A stretch of DNA of 64,000 nt, taken from Parietaria judaica (taxonomy: Eukaryota > Streptophyta > Magnoliopsida > Rosales > Urticaceae). Both the position numbers and the translations under genes were made by a program. Positions 23,585 through 36,136 of this stretch are shown here, piece after piece (the stretch's first letter is position 1; every line of letters starts with the position of its first letter). The DNA is taken from positions 20,888,001 through 20,952,000 of the forward strand of contig OX940864.1 of assembly GCA_954871525.1 (NCBI GenBank). Reading direction: 5' to 3'. The notes beneath the pieces were generated by a model. The model was given only the letters and a program-made list of their open reading frames with translations, had not been told where the DNA came from and made no database searches.

Positions 23585-24573
23585 TGAACATGTTTGGAAG
23601 GAATATATGGTATGTGATTGAAGTGTGCTTTCTTTGTGTGATGATCTCACCTTTTAGACATTAAAACTTTTCTGTGGGAGCTTTTCTTTTGATAAAGTCT
23701 TGGAATAATTATGAACATTATTATTATGTAACATATATAATAGATTTTTAATATGGATTCTATAGTTACTAATTCTGATCTATGAGAGTCATTGGCAGGT
23801 TTTGGCCCCTGCATAGCAGGGCCCTTCCGCTATAAATTTCATGCGAAAAATGACCCTTCGTTAGAAAAAAAAAATAGCAAAAATGACCCCTCCTTATAGA
23901 CTTGGCGCAATCATGGCCCATTTCGTTAAAAGAGTGTTAAAAGGTGGACGGAAATTTCAAAAAACAATAAATAAATAAATGAATAGAGATAATAATTTTA
24001 TTTATGTAATTTTCACTTTTAATTATAATTAAAAAATAATAATATCATATACTATCAATTACATTGTAAAAACTAATAAATTATCAGTTTTTTCCTCATA
24101 TATAACGGAGAAGCCATTACTACTATTTCTCGAACTGATCAAGCCATTTCCCTACATTTTCCCCGGTTTAATCCAGGGCCAAACCCACAAATAACACATT
24201 CTATAACGGGGAACTTGATAATTATGCACACATTATGAACTCAAGCTCAATATGTCTAGGGACCAATTCACGGTTAAGATAAAAAATTCAAGCTCCATAT
24301 GCACATTACTAGGCAATTTTTTATAAGACGATCAAGAACCGAACATATTTCCGGAAGTAATGTCTATCACATGGCGGCAATTATAAAAACTGTTCTGGAA
24401 TTCGCAGAGATTACAATCAAATCATAAACAAAGTCTATATTATTTAAAAAACATGAAATGGTTTGTATCGGAATTTCAATAAATCACCTTAAGATGTTCG
24501 CAGGATTCATCAAGCTTATACGAAACGGAAACGACATGTGTCGATCTTCGTAAGTTTTACCAAAACATGGAGA
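23585..24573. other. Convergent RLP1 / ATPase-fragment interval, duplicated
   Basis: It contains the RLP1 3' UTR (identical to that of RLP2 up to about 23807) and then AT-rich sequence that aligns to 32682-33668 with scattered substitutions and small indels. A segment at 23800-23960 (GCATAGCAGGGCCCTTCCG.., GGCCCATTTCGTTAAAAG) looks like an old repeat present in both copies. No gene. Confidence 0.6.
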
Positions 24574-25766
24574 TCAAACAGTGTAGTGCTGGTTAATGGC
24601 GTCGATATCCAAACCCCTCAGCTTGGCGAACGATTCAACTCTTCCTTTGAGAGTGTGAAGCTCTCGCAATCTGCACAACCACGGAATACATAATTGTTAA
24701 CTTGAGCTGTTTCTTTCTCTCTGTGTAAAAAAAAGTAAAATTTGTTCTCATGTTACGTATTCGTCCACCATGTAAGTAAGAACAAATTGATAAATTTGAG
24801 ACGGGGTCACGGAGCTAGTGATTATCGGCTCTTACAAAAAAAAATAAAAAAAAATTAGAAGCTTTACTCATTTCAGAGGGGATATATAGATGATTAGATG
24901 TGAAGTTATAAGCATATTTCCTTTTTCTATTAAAACTAGACTAGTCATGTTAGTTGAATTTTTTTTTTTCATATATTTTTATGAAATAGCTGAAAATCAC
25001 ATGTATCGTGACTCCGTCTAATAATTATTTATATAGTCCTCACTTTTATTTTTCTTCTATCACTTCTAAAACAAAACTAGCTAGTCCTATTACTTGTATT
25101 TTTTTTTTTATGAAATAGCCGGAAATTACGTGTATCATGACTCCGTCTAAATATTATTTGTATATAGTCCCCACTTATTATTTTTATATGTTTATTATCA
25201 CTTTCCAATATAATTTGCATGACACTCTTCCCAACTGAAAACTCTAGCTTATTCTTCTCACAAAATTCTGTTTTTTCTTCGATGATTTGATTGAAAAAAG
25301 AATTACCTGACAGTCTCTGCGCGCCGTCGAGCTTCTTCAGCCATGACACTGATGTCCCTAAAAGTGTTCATTTTATCGGAAATCGGCTTTTTCTCAGCTG
25401 TCTGGAGACCGTGCAGCGTTCGCTGCTCAGTCGCCCATGCAGCTTCGCAAGCTTCCCTACCAAAGTCCTTTTTGTTCGTAAATGCGGTCTGAAAAATCCA
25501 TGCACATATAGCCGTTAGTATTTAGCTCCATAAGTACTTTACTTAGCCTATAATATATTAAAAAAATAAAAAATTGGCCTTACCCTTTGTTCAACTACCA
25601 AATTCCACGCGCGACCGCTAAGACCGTAACGTACAGCAAACTTGATCGAATCAAGCAGCACATAAGTCAAAATATTGTACAGCCAGATCACACCCGTCCA
25701 TTCCCATCCAATCGTTCTGATGCCTGCAAAACGTGACGTGGCAGTGGAAGATATGCCCGTCGCAAT
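24574..25766 (-). pseudogene. Orphan 3' end of plasma-membrane H+-ATPase (exons 19-21)
   Basis: Three minus-strand exons at 25584-25766, 25307-25488 and 24574-24670 have the same lengths (183, 182, 97 nt), phases and splice sites as exons 19-21 of the complete gene at 33669-43841. They encode the last membrane segments and the regulatory R domain down to INQHYTV. All three frames are still open, with scattered replacements (for example DSIKF for DPIKF, RRAETVR for RRAEIAR). Homology ends at about 25861, at the base equivalent to the exon-18 splice donor, so no promoter, catalytic domain or start exists. It arose with RLP1 as part of the tandem duplication. A transcript could exist only through read-through. 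Confidence 0.9.
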
Positions 25767-25861
25767 CTGCAGAGCTCAATCAGTTACGAATCCGGAAGTG
25801 TACTGTTTATCAATAAAGCGTTGTAGTTCTTCTTTGAATTATCGGTTTGTGCGCATACTAA

Positions 25862-26339
25862 AGTCAACAAACGACGTTAGGCCCGGTCCAACACGAGCAA
25901 TTGGGCTGCTCAAAGTGTGTAATCTAATTTTCAGCATCAACAATATCTTTGAATAAGTCGTATATCACGAACAATTGATAGTTTTTGTCGTTTTAATGGA
26001 CAAAATCAATGGGCTAAATTTTGAAAGTACAAAAAGTATTGTTGTCAAAAATTAATATTTTAGGGGCAAGAACATGCAAATTTCAAGAGGCACTCTTGCC
26101 GATTTTTTCAAACCTAAAAAAACAAAAAAGATAAAGATACACAATTTTAAAGAAGGCATCTCAGAAAAATATCAAATTGGTTTTCATCAATGAGTTCAAG
26201 ATAATTCGATAGTGAAGATTGAATTGTTGGTCGGAGACATTTAAGTAAAGACATTAGACACAAAACGGTTATAAGTAATCTTTGTTATATCATCCATGTT
26301 TTCATATACGTATATATGATTACGTATCAGTAACGCAAT
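25862..26339. other. Sequence beyond the duplication breakpoint
   Basis: AT-rich, no frame of note. It starts where homology to 34850 ends, so the junction of the duplication lies here. Confidence 0.4.
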
Positions 26340-27022
26340 ACTATAAGTTTATAACTATAAATATTTTAATTTCGTAATTTGTAGATATAAAACTATAAAA
26401 ATGTTTACAAATATAAATACTATTTAATATCATAACTATAAACACGATTTTATAACTATATAACTGAAACTCCAAATTCGTAACTATAAATATGAAACTG
26501 TAACTAAGAGGATTTATCAAAATTTCGTAAATATATTTATATTTCAACAGGTTAAAAACTTTTTGTAAATATATTTACAGTTTTTTACATGTTAATAGAT
26601 TTCGTAAATATATTTACAAGTTAATAAAATTGCAAATTTGTAACTATAAATACGAAACTGTAATTAAGAAGATTTATTCAGGTGGATGTAGTGATTAATA
26701 GGGACCAAAAGTTCGAAGAAAAAAAAAAGATTTGGTTTTAATCGTTAAAATATTGATTAATAGGGAGGATACATTCGAAAAGGAAGGATAAAGATTAATG
26801 AGTTATTTAGTTTGCTACATTTAAGGAAAATATTTGTTTTTTAATTTAATTTAAAAAAAATCGAATTAATATTAAACATGATTTAATTTTAAACGTGATT
26901 TAAAAAATGAAGGGGCATATTAGTCCATATTTTAATTTATTGGTGGTTATAATTACCATTAATAAAAATGGACATTTTTTAAAAACTTTGAGCCACAAAA
27001 ATGTGCATTTGTCTCATTTCCC
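26340..27022 (-). mobile_element. MULE family fragment (third copy)
   Basis: The right end, inverted, reads GGGAAATGAGACAAATGCAC and continues with the same order of motifs as the left end of MULE A: TTTGTGGCTCAAAG, ATTGGTGGTTATAATTACC equivalents, TTAGTCCATATTTTAA, AAGGATAAAGATTAATGAG. Further in are GTAAATATATTTAC repeats typical of the family core. I could not find the opposite terminus or a clear 9-bp duplication, so it seems truncated at its left side. Confidence 0.65.
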
Positions 27023-28602
27023 AAAAAAAAAAAAGCATTTTGAAGCATTTACATTGAGATAAAAGTAAACATACGTAAGTGTTTAGTGAGGTACATAATA
27101 CTCTTTTTCTTTTTCCACACCAGAAGAGTAAAAATTGCACTTACAATTTATTTATTTATTTGTTTTTTTTTTTTTTTTTTCCATTCGTTAACCATATCCA
27201 TACGAGCTAATAATAGCTAATACTCACTTCATAGCTATTATAACTAATGATGCCATACATATATAACTTTTCACGGGTCTAAAATATTAATAGAACACAT
27301 TTTTTTTTAAAGTAATGGTATCAGACCATTAATAATTTATATGCAATAAGATCTCATGATATAGTTAGAAGACAATTTTAGTGTTGAGAAACGATGATAT
27401 AGTGGTGATATCCGTATGCAATGATCTAGACCAATACTTTGTTGAATATTTTGAGTGGAAGACTTAGGTGTCAAGCTGGCCCACGTTTGATTTTTTGTGG
27501 ACGGCGTTCACGCGTTGAAACATGAGCGTGAAGAAAGGAAGGCGTCTCCTCTTGCACGGGACGCCTGCAATTTTTTATATTTTTTTAATAAACTTTGGTC
27601 GAGGAGATTCAGGAGAGAAGATAACAGAGTTTTGATATATTGCGGCTAAAATACTTGATTTTTTTTAAAAATTAACCAGTTTAGGATATTTAATATAACA
27701 GCTTACTAAATAAATAAATAAATATAATAATAATAATTAATATTTAATATTTAAAAAATGCAGACAAAACTATGTTTTAATAGTTTTAATAAACTGCGGC
27801 AAAAGTATTTAGTTTATTTATATATTTAATATTATCACTTTTAACAATCTTTATTGACAATTATTCTAATTTATTAATTAATTTAGAGTAAAAATGGTTG
27901 AGATTCGGATAAAAAGTGGTTGGGATAATTAAAGTTAAATAAATCTTGAATAAAAAGTGAGTAAAAATAAAATAAAAAAAGTAAAATTTGGTATTAATGC
28001 CGCAAAAAAGTGGTAAGAAACCAACTGCTGCTAGCTTCAGTCCCTGCCACGCGTCGCGAGTAGCTCGTCCCGTCGTTCACGAGTCGCCAGCTCAGAGGAC
28101 GCGTCAGTTTCTTCCCGTTCTCGTTTTGCACGCGTCCATCTGTACGCGTATGCTTTGGACAGCTTGACTTAGGTGTAAGATACAGTCAACTCTATCTTAT
28201 TGTCGGCTCCTATGGACTACTAAGTCAAACTTTGTGTTACGGGCTTCTTTGGTTTGCTGGTGATGGGGGAGATTTCTCTGTGTGAGAGAGGGGCGGCGGA
28301 GTCCACTTATAAAAAATATTAAAATTTAATAAATATCAATAAATTTCTTAAACAAACTAACAACAAGAACTTGAGAATATATAACATTGAAAAAAGTTTA
28401 GCTTTATATTGACGCATTTTTTAATAACTTTGGTATATTTAAGGACATTAACCCTATATAATATACTAGGAAATTCCACTTACATAGTTTCAGTGGACAC
28501 TCTTGTTTGGGACAATAAATTTATATCTATATATTATAAAAAGAGGAACTCACAAGTAATGTGGCACACTAACATCAAGGTATTAGAAAAAGAGAAATCT
28601 TA
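27023..28602. other. Gene-free interval
   Basis: AT-rich DNA with homopolymer runs (T tract near 27163-27180). Two GC-richer patches, 27480-27570 and 28010-28270, have CG-dense sequence but no sustained frame, splice structure or domain. I see no gene, RNA gene or complete transposon here. Confidence 0.5.
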
Positions 28603-29065
28603 AAGCAATTTCACAATTTGCCACAATAGAATCAAGCTATTGAGGATTCTAATTTTTATAGAATTTTCATTTATTTTTGTTGGTGCAACTTAATCATAAA
28701 TTTGTATTTATTACAAAAATTAAAACTATGTAACTTACAAGCATATCAAAAGACCTTTGGATATAAAATTGTACCTTAATCAATTTTTAGTGTATACTAA
28801 CACACCAAAAAAATAGTTTCTTTTTGTCTTAAATGTATTCATTGATTAATTTTTTTATGCTTAATTGCATGCAAAATGAATATGTAATTTATATTGCTTA
28901 TTTTATACAAAAAGTTTAACAATATGTTTTTTTTACGTTTTTTTTAATACACTAAATCAATATGTTTCTTATTATTAGTTTTTGTGTACTCTTTTTTTTC
29001 TTCTTCTTTTAAGTATTAAAAAAAAAAATTAGAATCCTCAATAAGTTATTAGGGCAATTTTCGTG
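28603..29065. mobile_element. Foldback MITE, probably MULE-type
   Basis: TATTGAGGATTCTAATTTTT at 28638-28657 is exactly inverted at 29024-29043. Similarity continues outward (left AATTTGCCACAATAG, right TAGGGCAATTTTCG), giving arms of about 40 bp. The interior is AT-rich and non-coding. No unambiguous target duplication was found, so the outer limits are approximate. Confidence 0.6.
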
Positions 29066-29093
29066 TTAAAATGGTTCGATAAAAATAAATTGT

Positions 29094-29318
29094 GCGACTT
29101 GGTCTCTGTTTACTCTTACGATTTTAGTGCGTAAAATGATCTCTAACCATTAAACTAAACTATTAAGTCAATGGGAAATTTTTTTAAAAAAATTATATCG
29201 TATTTAAAAAAAAAATATTATATATATATATATATAATATTATATATTTCTATCTAGTTTAACGGTCCTGAACCATTTTTACGAATCAAAATTATATCAA
29301 AGGGACCATTCCCGACTA
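29094..29318. mobile_element. Old MITE upstream of RLP2
   Basis: The left arm (GGTCTCTGTTTACTCTTACG, GATTTTAGTGCGTAAAATG) and right arm (TTACGAATCAAAAT, GGGACCATTCCCGAC) form an imperfect inverted pair around an AT dinucleotide core. A counterpart lies ahead of RLP1 (19203-20205). Confidence 0.5.
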
Positions 29319-29657
29319 AAAATCAAAATGGAAAGCATCATTTCCGCACCATAACCGTAGCAGGAGGATCAAATTTGCACAACTTTTTGTTCGGAGGAAC
29401 CAAACCCGCACACGACCCCAAATAAAGGGACTCCTTCGGCCAATTACTCTTTTTCTAACTACACGAAGATATTGCAATAAATTTGCCATTAATGAAAAAA
29501 AAAAAAAAAAAAGTTCAAAATAAGTATTTGACAAAGTTCTCCATTAGCAGCTTGACTCTATATGTTTATATCCCTAAGTAAGTCACAATAACTTTTCTTC
29601 AAAACAAGTCCACGAAATTCATTATATCCAACAACTAAATTATAACCACTTTCCGTG

Positions 29658-32600
29658 ATGATGTTACGTTCGAACTCATCACTTGCAGCGGTGAGCCTAG
29701 TTGTGGCGATTTCGACTTTGTTTCACGTTCACGTCGCTGCAAAGGCCTCGTCCGGGCGACACGTGTCTGAATCCTGCCGTGAAGATCAGAGGTCTGCTCT
29801 GTGGCAGTTCAAGCAGAGCTTCGTCATCGACCAATCGGCTTCATCCGCCGGCGAGGCTTATCCGAAGGTCTCGACGTGGGAACTCGAAGGGGAGAGCAGT
29901 GATTGCTGCGCTTGGGACGGTGTCGAGTGCGACGGGAAGACGGGCCATGTCATCAGCGTTGATCTCAGAAGTAGTTGTCTCTACGGCTCCATCGACTCCG
30001 GCAGCAGCCTCTTTCGCCTTTCGAGACTAAAGGTTTTAATTCTTTCTGATAATCACTTCAACTTTTCACTCATTCCTTCCGGAATCGGAGCGCTCTCTAG
30101 GCTTACTTATTTAGACCTCTCGGACTCCAGATTCTCTGGCCAGATTCCGCTGGAAATTTCGCGTCTGTCTAAGCTGACTTACCTCGACTTATCTGCCGAT
30201 AGCAACAACCCTTTGAAAGCACCAACACTGAAGCTTGAAAATCCTGATCTGAGAAGGCTAACTCGGAACTTGACCGGCTTAGAGACGCTTACTCTTTCTT
30301 CGGTTCACATGCCATCCACAGTCCCGGATTTTCTAGCGGATTTCTTCTCTTTGAAATCGCTTGATCTGAAATACAGCGGAATCTACGGAAAGTTTCCATC
30401 GAGAATCTTTCATCTTCCAAATCTGAAAACTCTTGACGTACGGGGAAACAAAGATCTTAACGGCTTCATCCCCGAATTCATGAAGCCGAGTCCTCTACAG
30501 TTATTGTCGGTTTCAGATACCGGTTTCTCTGGAACCATACCTTCGTCTGTCGAAAAACTCGATTCATTGAACTTGCTGTATCTTGATGGCTGTAATTTTT
30601 CAGGCCCCCTGCCCTCTTCGCTCGGTAAGCTCACGCAACTTATCCAGGTTTACCTCGATAAGAACCTTTTGGGCGGTAATTTCCCGACATTTTTTCAAAA
30701 CCTCACACTGCTCTATGTTTTGGGCCTCAGCAAAAACCAGATGATTGGTCACATCCCATCTTGGCTGGGAAAACTTAGCCAGCTTACAAGTCTGGAGCTT
30801 GAATTTAACCAATTCAGCGGCTCAATCCCGTCTTCCATTCAAAATCTCACCCTGTTGACCCAACTTAATCTCCAGAATAATAACCTTACCGGTCCTATAC
30901 CGTCATCGTTAGGAAACATTACTCAACTAAATTACATTTCTCTTCAGAATAATAAGTTTTTGGGGTCGTTTCCGAGCTCTCTGACCAAACTTACTAGCCT
31001 AGAGACGCTTGACCTTGGTCACAACAATCTTTCGGGTACTTTGGGTTTCGACATGTTTCTCGACATGGAAAGTCTTACCACTTTCAGCCTATGCCATAGC
31101 GGCTTGTCGTTGATCTTCGGACAGAGAACCAGTAATTCAACAGTTTCGAGGTTCAAGGATTTGTCGCTTTGCCGCTGCAACTTAACCAAGTTCCCGTCTT
31201 TCATCCAGTATCAAAACAAGCTAAAGTATTTGGAGCTTTCTGAAAATGAAATTAGCGGTAAAGTCCCCGAGTGGATGTGGCGTACGAGCACAGACACTTT
31301 GATAGGCTTGGATCTCTCCAACAACCTCTTGACGGGTTTCGAACAAGCATCGGAGAAATTGATTCTTCCTTGGCGTCGCCTTATTGTCTTTTCTGCTGGT
31401 ATGAACATGTTTCAGGGGCCACTTCCGATTCCGCCACCATCGATCGTGCATTTTGTTGTCTCCGACAACAAACTAAGTGGAGAAATCTCGCCATCCTTGT
31501 GCAATCTGAGCTCCATTTGGATTCTTGATTTGTCAAACAACAGCTTCAGCGGCGAGATTCCGCGATGCTTCGCAAACTTCAGTGATTCTCTAAAGGTGTT
31601 GAACATGAGAAAAAACCTCCTCAAGGGAGTTATTCCGGCTTTGAGGTGCACTCGTAAGAGCAACTTGACGGTACTTGATTTTAGCCAGAATCGGTTGCAA
31701 GGGAGATTGCCGCAATCTCTTGCAACTTGCTTGATGCTCGAGAGCCTCGACGTTAAACACAATCAGCTCGTCGATGTCTTTCCCGCTTGGTTGGGGAATC
31801 TTCGTGAGTTGAAGCATCTGATTCTCGGGAAGAACAAGTTCTATGGAGTGATTAGGAAACCAGTTAGAAGTCTTGAATTTCCGAAGCTTCGTGTGATTGA
31901 CCTCTCAAGCAACAACTTCTCCGGTGACTTGCCTTCAGAGTACATCTCAAGCTGGACTGCCATGAAAGCTCCAACGGTCAATTCTACAGCCATGGAGGCA
32001 GTCGAAAACATCTATGTAGGGGAAGAGTATGAGGATGTACATGGGGTTTACCCTTACTCGTTCACCTTCATGAATAAAGGCTTGGAGAGGAACTATGAAA
32101 AGATACAATCAGCATTTGCAGCCATTGATTTCTCAAGCAACCGTTTTAGCGGAGCGATTCCCGATATCATTGGCAGCTTAGAAGGTCTTCACTCGGTCAA
32201 CCTCTCCAACAACGAGCTCACCAGTCTCATTCCAAAATCCTTCGGGAACTTGTCAAACCTCGAATCATTAGACCTTTCTGACAATGAGCTGTCCGGAGAA
32301 ATCCCTGAGCAACTAGTGCAGCTCAACTTCCTGCAAAAGCTCGATCTCTCTCGAAACAAACTAACGGGTAAAATACCGCAAGGAAACCATTTTGACACGT
32401 TTGAGAAAACTTCATTCGAGGGTAATCCAGGGTTGTGTGGAAAACCTTTGGCCAAGGAATGTCCGTGGTCGATGTCACCGCCTCCGGATTCGTCAATCCA
32501 TTCAGAGTCTGGAATCGCGTTTGATTGGAAGTTCATTTTGGCAGGGTCTATTAGTGGTTTTGTTGTTGGATTTTCACTGGGCGACATTGCGATTATGAGA

Positions 32601-32681
32601 AGACCACGTTGGTTTGTGAAGATTTTTGGGCCAAGGTTGGTTAGGAAGATATTGCAAAGAAGAAATGTGTGCGCATTATGA
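29658..32681 (+). CDS. LRR receptor-like protein (RLP2), tandem copy
   Basis: Single-exon 1007-aa RLP with exactly the architecture and length of RLP1: signal peptide, LRRNT cap, LRR array, island domain, C-terminal repeats, GxxxG-bearing TM helix and a short basic tail, without kinase. There is no indel between the two genes (constant offset 9097). Residues 1 to about 318 differ at many sites. From there to the stop and into the 3' UTR the genes are almost identical, apart from single replacements (Ala/Val, Phe/Tyr, Gly/Ser) and one divergent island at residues of about 516-586. The ATG at 29658 is preferred over the GTG before it. The gene is intact, with no stop or frameshift. The recognition surface in the N-terminal LRRs may have diverged from RLP1 while the signalling end has been homogenised. 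Confidence 0.93.
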   Translation: MMLRSNSSLAAVSLVVAISTLFHVHVAAKASSGRHVSESCREDQRSALWQFKQSFVIDQSASSAGEAYPKVSTWELEGESSDCCAWDGVECDGKTGHVISVDLRSSCLYGSIDSGSSLFRLSRLKVLILSDNHFNFSLIPSGIGALSRLTYLDLSDSRFSGQIPLEISRLSKLTYLDLSADSNNPLKAPTLKLENPDLRRLTRNLTGLETLTLSSVHMPSTVPDFLADFFSLKSLDLKYSGIYGKFPSRIFHLPNLKTLDVRGNKDLNGFIPEFMKPSPLQLLSVSDTGFSGTIPSSVEKLDSLNLLYLDGCNFSGPLPSSLGKLTQLIQVYLDKNLLGGNFPTFFQNLTLLYVLGLSKNQMIGHIPSWLGKLSQLTSLELEFNQFSGSIPSSIQNLTLLTQLNLQNNNLTGPIPSSLGNITQLNYISLQNNKFLGSFPSSLTKLTSLETLDLGHNNLSGTLGFDMFLDMESLTTFSLCHSGLSLIFGQRTSNSTVSRFKDLSLCRCNLTKFPSFIQYQNKLKYLELSENEISGKVPEWMWRTSTDTLIGLDLSNNLLTGFEQASEKLILPWRRLIVFSAGMNMFQGPLPIPPPSIVHFVVSDNKLSGEISPSLCNLSSIWILDLSNNSFSGEIPRCFANFSDSLKVLNMRKNLLKGVIPALRCTRKSNLTVLDFSQNRLQGRLPQSLATCLMLESLDVKHNQLVDVFPAWLGNLRELKHLILGKNKFYGVIRKPVRSLEFPKLRVIDLSSNNFSGDLPSEYISSWTAMKAPTVNSTAMEAVENIYVGEEYEDVHGVYPYSFTFMNKGLERNYEKIQSAFAAIDFSSNRFSGAIPDIIGSLEGLHSVNLSNNELTSLIPKSFGNLSNLESLDLSDNELSGEIPEQLVQLNFLQKLDLSRNKLTGKIPQGNHFDTFEKTSFEGNPGLCGKPLAKECPWSMSPPPDSSIHSESGIAFDWKFILAGSISGFVVGFSLGDIAIMRRPRWFVKIFGPRLVRKILQRRNVCAL

Positions 32682-33668
32682 TGAACATGTTTGGAAGGAA
32701 TATATGGTATGTGATTGAAGTGTGCTTTCTTTGTGTGATGATCTCACCTTTTAGACATTAAAACTTTTCTGTGGGAGCTTTTCTTTTGATAAAGTCTTGG
32801 AATAATTATGAACATTATTATTATGTAACATATATAATAGATTTTTAATATGGATTCTATAGTTACTAATTCTGATCTATGAGAGTCATTGGCAGGTTTT
32901 GGCCTCTGCATAGCAGGGCCCTTCCGCTATAAATTTCATGCGGAAAATGACCCTTCGTTAGAAAAAAATAGCAGAAATGACCCCTCGTTATAGACTTGGC
33001 GCAAACGTGGCCCATTTCGTTAAAAGAGTTAAAAAGTGGGCGGAAAGTTCAAAAAACAATAAATAAATGAATAGTGATAATAATTTTATTGATGTAATTT
33101 CCACTTTTTATTATAATTAAAAAATAATAATATCATATATTATCAATTACCTCGTAAAAACTAATAAATTATCAATTTTTTCCTCATATATAACGGAGAA
33201 GCCATTACTACTATTTCTCGAACTGATCAAGCCATTTCCCTACGTTCTCCCCGGTTTAATCGAGGGCCAAACCCACAAAAAACACATTCTATAATCGGCT
33301 ACTTGATAATTATGCACACATATGAACTCAAGCTCAATGTGTCTAGGGACCAATTCACGGTTAAGATAAAAATTCAAGCTCCATATGCACATTACTAGGC
33401 AATTTTTTATAAGACGATCAAGAACGGAACATATTTCCGGAAGTAATGTCTATCACATGGCAGCAATTATAAAAACTGTTCTCGAATTTGCAGAGATTAC
33501 AATCAAATCATAAACAAAGTCTATATTATTTAACAAACATGAAATGGTATGTATCGGAATTTCAATAAATCACCTTAAGATGTTCGCAAGATTCATCAAG
33601 CTTATACGAAACGGAAACAGTGTCGATCTTCGTAAGTTTTCAAACATGTTCTGACCAAAACATGGAGA
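32682..33668. other. Convergent interval between RLP2 and the H+-ATPase
   Basis: It holds the RLP2 3' UTR and AT-rich sequence homologous to 23585-24573. The two genes converge here. No gene. Confidence 0.6.
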
Positions 33669-36084
33669 TCAAACAGTGTAGTGCTGGTTAATGGCGTCGA
33701 TGTCCAAACCCCTCAGCCTGGCGAACGATTCAACTCTTCCTTTGAGAGTGTGAAGCTCTCGCAATCTGCACAATCACGGAAAACATAATTGTTAACTTGA
33801 GCCGTTTATTTCTCTATGTGTAAAAAAAAAAATTGTTCTCATGCTACGTATTCCTCCGCTGTATAAGTATGAACAAATTTATAAATTTGAGACGGGGTCA
33901 CGACGTAGCTAGTGATTACCGGCTCTTACAAAAAAAGATATTACAAGCTTTACTCATTTTCAGAGGATATAGATGTGAATTTATAAATGTTCCGTCTAAT
34001 AATTATTTATATAGTCCTCACTTTTTTCTTCTATATTATCACTTTCTAAAACAAGACTAGCTAGTCCTATTACTTGTATTTTTTTATGAAATAGCCAGAA
34101 ATCACGTGTATCACGACTCCGTCTAATAATATTTATAAATAGTCCTCTCCTCACTTATTATTTTTTATCTGTTTATCATCACTTTCTAATATAATTTGCA
34201 TGATACTCTTCCCATTGAAAACTCTAACTTATTCTTCTCAAAAAATCCTTTTTTGTTTTCAATGATTTGATTAAAAAAAATTACCTGGCAATCTCTGCGC
34301 GCCGTCGAGCTTCTTCAGCCATGACACTGATGTCTCTAAAAGTGTTCATTTTATCCGAAATCGGCTTTTTCTCAGCTGTCTGGAGACCGTGCAGCGTTCG
34401 CTGCTCAGTCGCCCATGCAGCTTCGCGAGCTTCCCTACCAAAGTCTTTATTGTTCGTAAACGCGGTCTGAAAAATCCATGCACATATAGCCGTTAGTATT
34501 TAGCTCCATAAGTTCTTTACTTAGCCTATAAGATATTAAAAACAATAAAAAAAAATAAAAAAAATTGGCCTTACCCTTTGTTCAACCACCAAATTCCATG
34601 CACGCCCGCTAAGAGCGTAACGTACAGCAAACTTGATCGGATCAAGCAGCACATAAGTCAAAATATTGTACAGCCATATCACACCCGTCCATTCCCATCC
34701 AATCGTTCCGATGCCTGCAAAACGTGACGTGGCAGTGGCAGATATGACCGTCGCAATCTGCAGAGCTCAATCAGTTACGAATCCGGAAGTGTACTGTTTA
34801 TCAATAAAGCGTTGTAGTTTTTCTTTGAATTATCGGTTTATGCGCATACCAGTTGAGCTACGAGGAAGGCGGAGACGAGCAGAAGGCCAGGCCTCTCGAA
34901 GTAGGACCATCCTCTGGAGCGAGTAACGAATATTAAGGCTTGGCTGATGGTGCTCACTTGAAGATACACGGCAGACGACAGCCTCTGGTTGTACGGCCTG
35001 GCTTCGTCGACGTTTGACGTGTTGAACAGCTTCCTTCTCATGTTGTCATTGACTCCGAAATGATCCTGAATCACAAAGAATAAACCTTATAGAGCAACTC
35101 TAAGGGACTGTTTGGTACAAGTTACAGCATAAATTAATTCAAGGTTTTAGGAATTCATTGAAATTTGTTTAACATAAATATATATATATATATATATCTT
35201 AAAATATTAGGAAAAATATTAAGACCTTCTTGACTTTGTATTTATGCCTTTATGTGGCCCCTCATAACTTTGTAAAATGACATATTACACCTGACTTTGT
35301 ATTTTTTGTCTTATGTCGGCCTTCCTTTTGTATTTTTGGCCCTATGTGATTCTTCTATCAAGTTATTGTGGGGTTAATAGAAAGGTTAAACAGAGATAAA
35401 AACACGAAGTCAAGTTCTATATAAAGACAATAATATAAAGTTGGGGGCAACAAAGAGACAAATATAGGAAGTGTAGGAGACAACGTTTTTAAATATATGT
35501 GTGCTGTGATTTTTCTAAATTAAAAGTTTTAGTTAGTTTTTTGCGCTAGCACAAAGTCTTAGTAAGTTAAAGATAAGTTTTAGAGTGCGTTTGTTTACAT
35601 TTAATGGACCTCTGGATCTTAATGGGTCAAACTCATGTAAGGCCATAGTGTTTGTTATAAGCTCATGTACAAAGCTTATAACAATTGAAAATTAGATTTT
35701 ATTAAGAAATTCTACAATGGCTACTTAAGGACAAAAATACAAAGTCAAAGGTGAGTAAGCACTATATAAGGACAAAAAAAATTAAGTGAAGGATCTCCAC
35801 ATCTATATCAAATAAAATAAGAAAAACCCATGAAATGCCCAAAAACCAACTAAGGTTTAAGGGAATTGCCCATACTTTCAAACAATTCATTTATACCAAT
35901 TTTAAAAATATTTTGGACCATATTAACCCTGATTTTAATTATATTTATTTATTTTCGTATTTATTATTTATTATATATTTTAATTTTCGAAATTAAATTA
36001 ATTATCCTAAAATTTTGGTTGAAAACTTCCCCTATTAATTAGGTTATCATTTAATTTTGTTATTTTGACCCAAAAATTAAAAGA

Positions 36085-36136
<52 letters not shown>

